Source: Nocardia aurantia
GTDB lineage: Bacteria > Actinomycetota > Actinomycetes > Mycobacteriales > Mycobacteriaceae
Assembly: GCF_009604425.1 (NCBI RefSeq)
Contig: NZ_WEGI01000006.1
Location: forward strand, 310,001 to 374,000
Direction: 5' to 3'
DNA: 64,000 nucleotides
In this document: positions 60,750 to 64,000 of the stretch, piece after piece
How the letters are laid out: the number at the start of each line of letters is the position of its first letter
How positions within the stretch are numbered: position 1 is the first letter of the stretch
Translations under genes and position numbers: made by a program
The notes under the pieces: generated by a model
The model's input: only the letters and a program-made list of their open reading frames with translations
Databases searched by the model: none
Told to the model about the DNA's origin: nothing

Positions 60750-61217
60750 ATGAGCACAAGCAGCGATACGACCGCCGTGACGAACCTGATCGCCCGCTAC
60801 GCCGAACTGGTCGACACCGGCGATTTCGCCGGTGTCGGAACCCTGTTCGCCGACGCGGTGTTCATCGGCGGTGGCGGATCGCTCGAGGGCAGCGCGGCGG
60901 TCGAGCGGATGCTCCGCGCCACGGTGATCGTGTACGAGGACGGCACCCCGCGCACCCAGCACGTCACCACCAACATCGCCGTCGAATTCGACGGCGACGC
61001 CGCCACGGCCCGTTCCTACATCACCGTCTTCCAGGCCCTCCCGGATTTCCCGCTGCAACCGATAGCGGCGGGCCGCTACCACGACCGCTTCGAAAAGCAC
61101 GCCGGAACATGGCGATTCGTGGAACGCCGCGTCCACATCCACCTGACCGGCGACCTGAGCCACCACCTGCGCGGGCGGCCGCTGGACGCCGTGCCCGAAG
61201 ACGCTGCGCGGGACTAG
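60750..61217 (+). CDS. SnoaL/NTF2-like protein
   Basis: A 155-residue single-domain protein of the SnoaL-like NTF2 fold: LIARYAELVDTGDFAGVGTLFADAVF at the N-terminus in parts, THVT-type middle strands (TQHVTTNIAVEF) and a closing WRFVERRVHIHLTGD. Members bind small hydrophobic molecules; some are cyclases, isomerases or dehydratases, others have no known activity. It follows the TetX-like/TetR pair and may act on the same compound, which is inference. Confidence 0.85.
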   Translation: MSTSSDTTAVTNLIARYAELVDTGDFAGVGTLFADAVFIGGGGSLEGSAAVERMLRATVIVYEDGTPRTQHVTTNIAVEFDGDAATARSYITVFQALPDFPLQPIAAGRYHDRFEKHAGTWRFVERRVHIHLTGDLSHHLRGRPLDAVPEDAARD

Positions 61218-61418
61218 TATCCAGCCGACCCGGGTCCGGCCGCCGGCGACCGGACCCGGGTGGTGCCCGCGGATGTGCGCGGCATCGTCGAAGGCCACGC
61301 CGAATTGCTGCCGCGAGCAAGCAGCCCGGTTACTCGATGAGATGGACCGCGTGACAACATCTCCGAGACGATCGGCCCGGACCGGGGATGGCAGGCGGCG
61401 GCGTTGTGATCGGCCCCA

Positions 61419-61439
61419 AATATCAGGGTTCCTGATATT
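61419..61439. promoter_or_regulatory. 21-bp perfect palindrome upstream of esterase
   Basis: AATATCAGG-GTT-CCTGATATT, nine-base arms around three bases, 33 bases before the esterase ATG. It may be an operator, or a hairpin in the leader. The remaining 250 bp between the SnoaL-like and esterase genes hold nothing else clear. Confidence 0.55.
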
Positions 61440-61471
61440 CTGCGCCCGGTACGAGTGAGAGCATCATTCTC

Positions 61472-62518
61472 ATGTTCAGAATTTCGATGTCCGCCCGGCG
61501 GGTGGCTTCGCCGCGGTGGCGGCGGATCGGCGCGGTGCTCGCGGCGGTGGTCGCCGGCGCGGCGGTGTTGTCCGCCGTCGAAACGTCCACGGCACAGGCG
61601 GATACGGCGGCCGTCGCGTCCCCCGGATGCGGTGCCGCGGATCGGGCCGCGGCCGGGTCGGCCACGCTGCAGTTCGCCTCGGGCGGGCAGACCGGGCACT
61701 ATATCCGCGATGTGCCGGGCGCTGCCGATGGTCCGCTGCCGTTGGTCCTCGATCTGCACGGGTATCTCGAACCCGCGGAGATCGAGCACGCGAGCAGTGG
61801 ACTGGGTGAGTTCGGTAACACGCACGGATTCGTGACCGTCACGCCGCAGCTCGACGAACCCGGTTTGCCGCGTTGGGCTTTCGCCCCGGGCGACCCCGAC
61901 ATCGACTATCTGTCGGAGCTGATCACCCATGTCGAGGCGACGGCCTGCGTGGATCTGCGGCGGGTCTACGCCGCGGGGCTGTCGATGGGCGCCTTCACCA
62001 GTTCCGCACTGGCGTGCCGGCTTTCGGATCGGATCGCCGCGGTGGCGCCGGTGGCGGGGCTGGAGGACTTCGACTGGTGCCGGCCGACCCGGCCGGTGCC
62101 GGTGATCGCCTTCCACGGGACCGCGGATCCGATCGTCGCCTACACCGGCGGGGTCGGGCCGAACGCCCGCTATCTGCCGTCGCCGGACGGTAGTGGGTCG
62201 GTCGTGCAGCAGAACGGCGGGCCGGCCGTGCAAGGCCCTGGGCCGCAGAGCATTCCGGACAACGCCGCCGCCTGGGCGCGGCGCAACGGATGCAGCGGTG
62301 CGCCCGTCCAGTCGCACGTCGCCCCGGACGTCGATCTCACCACCTACCCCTGCCCGGAAAACGGTGCCGTGCAGTTGTATTCGGTGGTCGGCGGCGGGCA
62401 CACCTGGCCGGGCAGCGCCTACGCCTTCCCGGACGCGCTGACCGGGCCCACCACCCACTCGATCAGCGCCGACCAGCTCCTGTGGGACTTCTTCCGGGCG
62501 CATCCGCTGCCGCGGTGA
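61472..62518 (+). CDS. Secreted PHB depolymerase/feruloyl-esterase-like hydrolase
   Basis: A 348-residue exported alpha/beta-hydrolase of the LpqC/poly(3-hydroxybutyrate) depolymerase-like family. The signal peptide covers about 1-43 (arginine-rich start, hydrophobic centre, AQA end). The nucleophile is Ser171 in GLSMG, the acid aspartate is in FHGTADPIV, and the histidine is in GGGHTWPGS. It would cleave polyesters or plant-type esters outside the cell. ATG 61472 or ATG 61487 are both possible; neither has a strong ribosome site. Confidence 0.9.
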   Translation: MFRISMSARRVASPRWRRIGAVLAAVVAGAAVLSAVETSTAQADTAAVASPGCGAADRAAAGSATLQFASGGQTGHYIRDVPGAADGPLPLVLDLHGYLEPAEIEHASSGLGEFGNTHGFVTVTPQLDEPGLPRWAFAPGDPDIDYLSELITHVEATACVDLRRVYAAGLSMGAFTSSALACRLSDRIAAVAPVAGLEDFDWCRPTRPVPVIAFHGTADPIVAYTGGVGPNARYLPSPDGSGSVVQQNGGPAVQGPGPQSIPDNAAAWARRNGCSGAPVQSHVAPDVDLTTYPCPENGAVQLYSVVGGGHTWPGSAYAFPDALTGPTTHSISADQLLWDFFRAHPLPR

Positions 62519-62543
62519 GCCGCCCTCGTGCGGGCGCGGCGGT

Positions 62544-63500
62544 TCATGCCGGTGCGCCCGCCCGGGCGCGGTACGCGGCGACCGCGCGGTCCGCGTCCGC
62601 CGTCACCAGGTCGGCGTTGATCTGCGCGCCGGCCCAGGCGCCGGCCGCGGCCGCACCGCCGACCTGCGCGGACAGATCGGTCACGTTGCCCGCGGCCCAC
62701 ACGCCGGGCACGTCGGTGCGGCCCGCGGCATCGACCGGGATGTGCACGCCCATACCGCTGGCGTGTGGAACCGGGCGCAGGCCCAGATCGGCGAGGAAGG
62801 CCGCGCGGGCGACCATGCGGGTCGGCACCGCCAGCGCGTCGCGAGCGACGACGGTACCGTCGGTCAGGCGCACGCCGGTCATCCGGTCCCCGGTGATCTC
62901 CGCGGCCGCGACGGCACCGGGGACCACCCGGATGCCCAGGGCGGCAAGGCGTTCCGGATCGTCCGGGGCGTCGCCGGTGCCGGTGAACACCACCACGTCC
63001 GGACTGAGCTGCCGCCACAGCAGCGCCGCGTGCATCGCGATCGGCCCGGAGGCGAGCACCCCGATCGCCTGATCGCGGTGCTCCCAGCCGTGGCAGTACG
63101 GGCAGTGCACCACGTCGCGGCCCCAGCGTTCGCGCAGGCCCGGGATGTCGGGGAGTTCGTCCACCAGGCCGGTGGTCACCAGCAGCCGGCGGGCTCGCGA
63201 GTTGCGGCCGTCGGCGAGCCGGACGGTGAACTCGTCGAGTGCGCCGGTCACGGTGGTGACCTCGCCGGCCACGAGGGAACCGCCGTAGCCGCGGACCTCG
63301 TCGCGGCCGCGGGCCACCAGTTCGGCGGGCGCCACCCCGTCCCGTGCGAACAGGCCGTGCACCGCGTCGGCCGGGGCGTTGCGCCCGGCACCCGCATCGA
63401 TCACCAGCACCGAGCGCCGGGAGCGGGCCAGCATCAGGGCGCCGCTGAGCCCCGCGGCCCCGCCGCCGATCACCACCACGTCAAAGCTGTCGTTCGTCAT
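62544..63500 (-). CDS. Thioredoxin-reductase-like FAD oxidoreductase
   Basis: A 318-residue two-dinucleotide-domain flavoprotein: GGGAAG FAD loop (12-17), and the redox motif CPYC (133-136) in HCPYCHGWE, of the thioredoxin-reductase family where CxxC is used. CPYCHGWE is the form in stand-alone NAD(P)/FAD oxidoreductases of actinobacteria, whose partners are unknown. Not a typical TrxB. ATG 63500 has no clear ribosome site; CATCGT six bases upstream hints at a leaderless mRNA. Divergent from an XRE-cupin regulator with shared operator sites. Confidence 0.9.
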   Translation of the reverse strand: MTNDSFDVVVIGGGAAGLSGALMLARSRRSVLVIDAGAGRNAPADAVHGLFARDGVAPAELVARGRDEVRGYGGSLVAGEVTTVTGALDEFTVRLADGRNSRARRLLVTTGLVDELPDIPGLRERWGRDVVHCPYCHGWEHRDQAIGVLASGPIAMHAALLWRQLSPDVVVFTGTGDAPDDPERLAALGIRVVPGAVAAAEITGDRMTGVRLTDGTVVARDALAVPTRMVARAAFLADLGLRPVPHASGMGVHIPVDAAGRTDVPGVWAAGNVTDLSAQVGGAAAAGAWAGAQINADLVTADADRAVAAYRARAGAPA

Positions 63501-63531
63501 GCCCCCACGATGCCCATTGGGTAGCGAAATT

Positions 63532-63558
63532 GGCAAACAGATTTGCCGTTGTGGCAAA
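63532..63558. promoter_or_regulatory. Three alternating GGCAAA half-sites
   Basis: GGCAAA (63532-63537), TTTGCC (63542-63547) and GGCAAA (63553-63558) form two overlapping inverted repeats with 4- and 5-base spacers. The last overlaps the CAAAAT hexamer (63555-63560) six bases before the XRE-cupin ATG, so the regulator may repress itself and the divergent oxidoreductase. Confidence 0.65.
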
Positions 63559-63566
63559 ATGGTGGC

Positions 63567-64000
63567 ATGGAGGATCTGGATCGGACACTCGACGCGGTGG
63601 GGCCCCGGTTACGGGCGCTGCGGATCCAGCGGGAGGCCACGCTCGCGGAGCTCTCGGCCGCCACCGGCATCTCGGTCAGTACGCTGTCGCGGCTGGAATC
63701 CGGGGGCCGGCGGCCGACGCTCGAGCAGTTGCTGCCGCTGGCCCGCGCGCACGGCGTCACCCTGGACGAACTGGTCGACGCCCCGCCGACCGGCGATCCG
63801 CGGGTGCACATGCGCCCGCTCACTCGGCACGGTCTCACGATGATCCCGCTGACCCGCCGCGCCGGGGGTATCCAGGCGTACAAGATGATCATCCCGCCGG
63901 GCCTGCGCCGCTCCCCCGAGCCGCGCACCCACGAGGGCTACGAGTGGTTGTACGTGCTCAACGGGCGGCTGCGGCTGATCCTCGCCGACCACGATCACAT
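63567..64000 (+). CDS. XRE family regulator with cupin domain (truncated by window edge)
   Basis: The first 144 residues of a regulator; the rest lies beyond the right edge. An XRE helix-turn-helix at about 13-66 (LRALRIQREATLAELSAATG, ISVSTLSRLESGGRRPT) is followed by the beginning of a cupin domain (about 90 on, PEPRTHEGYEWLYVLNGRLRLIL in parts), which binds a small ligand. This is the common HTH-cupin layout. It most likely controls the divergent flavoprotein gene. Confidence 0.93.
   Translation, partial: MEDLDRTLDAVGPRLRALRIQREATLAELSAATGISVSTLSRLESGGRRPTLEQLLPLARAHGVTLDELVDAPPTGDPRVHMRPLTRHGLTMIPLTRRAGGIQAYKMIIPPGLRRSPEPRTHEGYEWLYVLNGRLRLILADHDH

Overview
The window is high-GC (about 70% by eye), gene-dense bacterial DNA. 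GTG starts are frequent, stop and start codons often overlap within operons, and about a dozen genes have a -10-like hexamer only 6-7 bases before the start codon, as expected for leaderless mRNAs. Together with a fatty-acyl-AMP-ligase polyketide synthase, several FadD-type acyl-CoA synthetases, an Ltp2/DUF35-type aldolase pair, a deazaflavin-dependent reductase and an ANTAR protein, this points to a mycolic-acid actinobacterium, most likely Nocardia or a close relative. The genus is an inference. I see no rRNA, tRNA, CRISPR array, insertion sequence or phage gene.

Layout: (1) 1-4228, start of a FAAL-ACP-KS-AT polyketide synthase running off the left edge, with a divergent P450 (4413-5732). 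(2) 5765-8725, a membrane-anchored PstS-like protein and a DUF2804 protein. (3) 8771-15557, a six-gene minus-strand operon of two SDRs, a PAPS-dependent sulfotransferase, a DUF7064/7065-like protein and the PAPS-supply enzymes CysD and CysNC, with a divergent LysR regulator. It parallels rhizobial nodPQ-nodH and looks like a dedicated sulfation pathway. (4) 16926-20794, a RibD/DHFR-like reductase, an acyl-CoA synthetase, a dienelactone hydrolase and a TetR. (5) 20815-29127, a nine-gene minus-strand catabolic operon (CaiB/BaiF CoA-transferase, DUF35 protein, Ltp2-like thiolase-fold protein, aldehyde dehydrogenase, amidohydrolase, ferredoxin, SDR, P450, deazaflavin reductase), divergent from two kinase-like genes (29354-31458) across paired palindromes. 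(6) 31995-39455, an eight-gene organosulfur operon (DszB-like desulfinase, SsuABC-like transporter, M20 hydrolase, two luciferase-like monooxygenases, and a second binding-protein-fold protein without signal peptide) divergent from an IclR regulator with two matching palindromes.

(7) 40737-45969, a Ser/Thr protein kinase, a sigma-region-4-like HTH protein with a TnsA-like C-terminus, a CoiA-like membrane protein and an MFS transporter. (8) 46096-53370, a secreted repeat protein and an acyl-CoA module (enoyl-CoA hydratase, two acyl-CoA synthetases, amidohydrolase, double-length crotonase) whose promoters carry ATTCTCA-type half-sites also seen in region 4. (9) 53477-64000, mostly single genes: small membrane protein, hydrolase-LuxR fusion, methyltransferase, metallo-beta-lactamase-fold protein, AraC regulator, cold-shock protein, two very small genes, a TetX-like monooxygenase/TetR pair, SnoaL-like protein, secreted esterase, thioredoxin-reductase-like oxidoreductase and a truncated XRE-cupin regulator.

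Regions 3 and 6 both concern sulfur: region 6 would release sulfite from organosulfur compounds, while region 3 spends sulfate on making a sulfate ester. Regions 4, 5 and 8 look like peripheral pathways feeding hydrophobic carboxylic acids into CoA-dependent catabolism.
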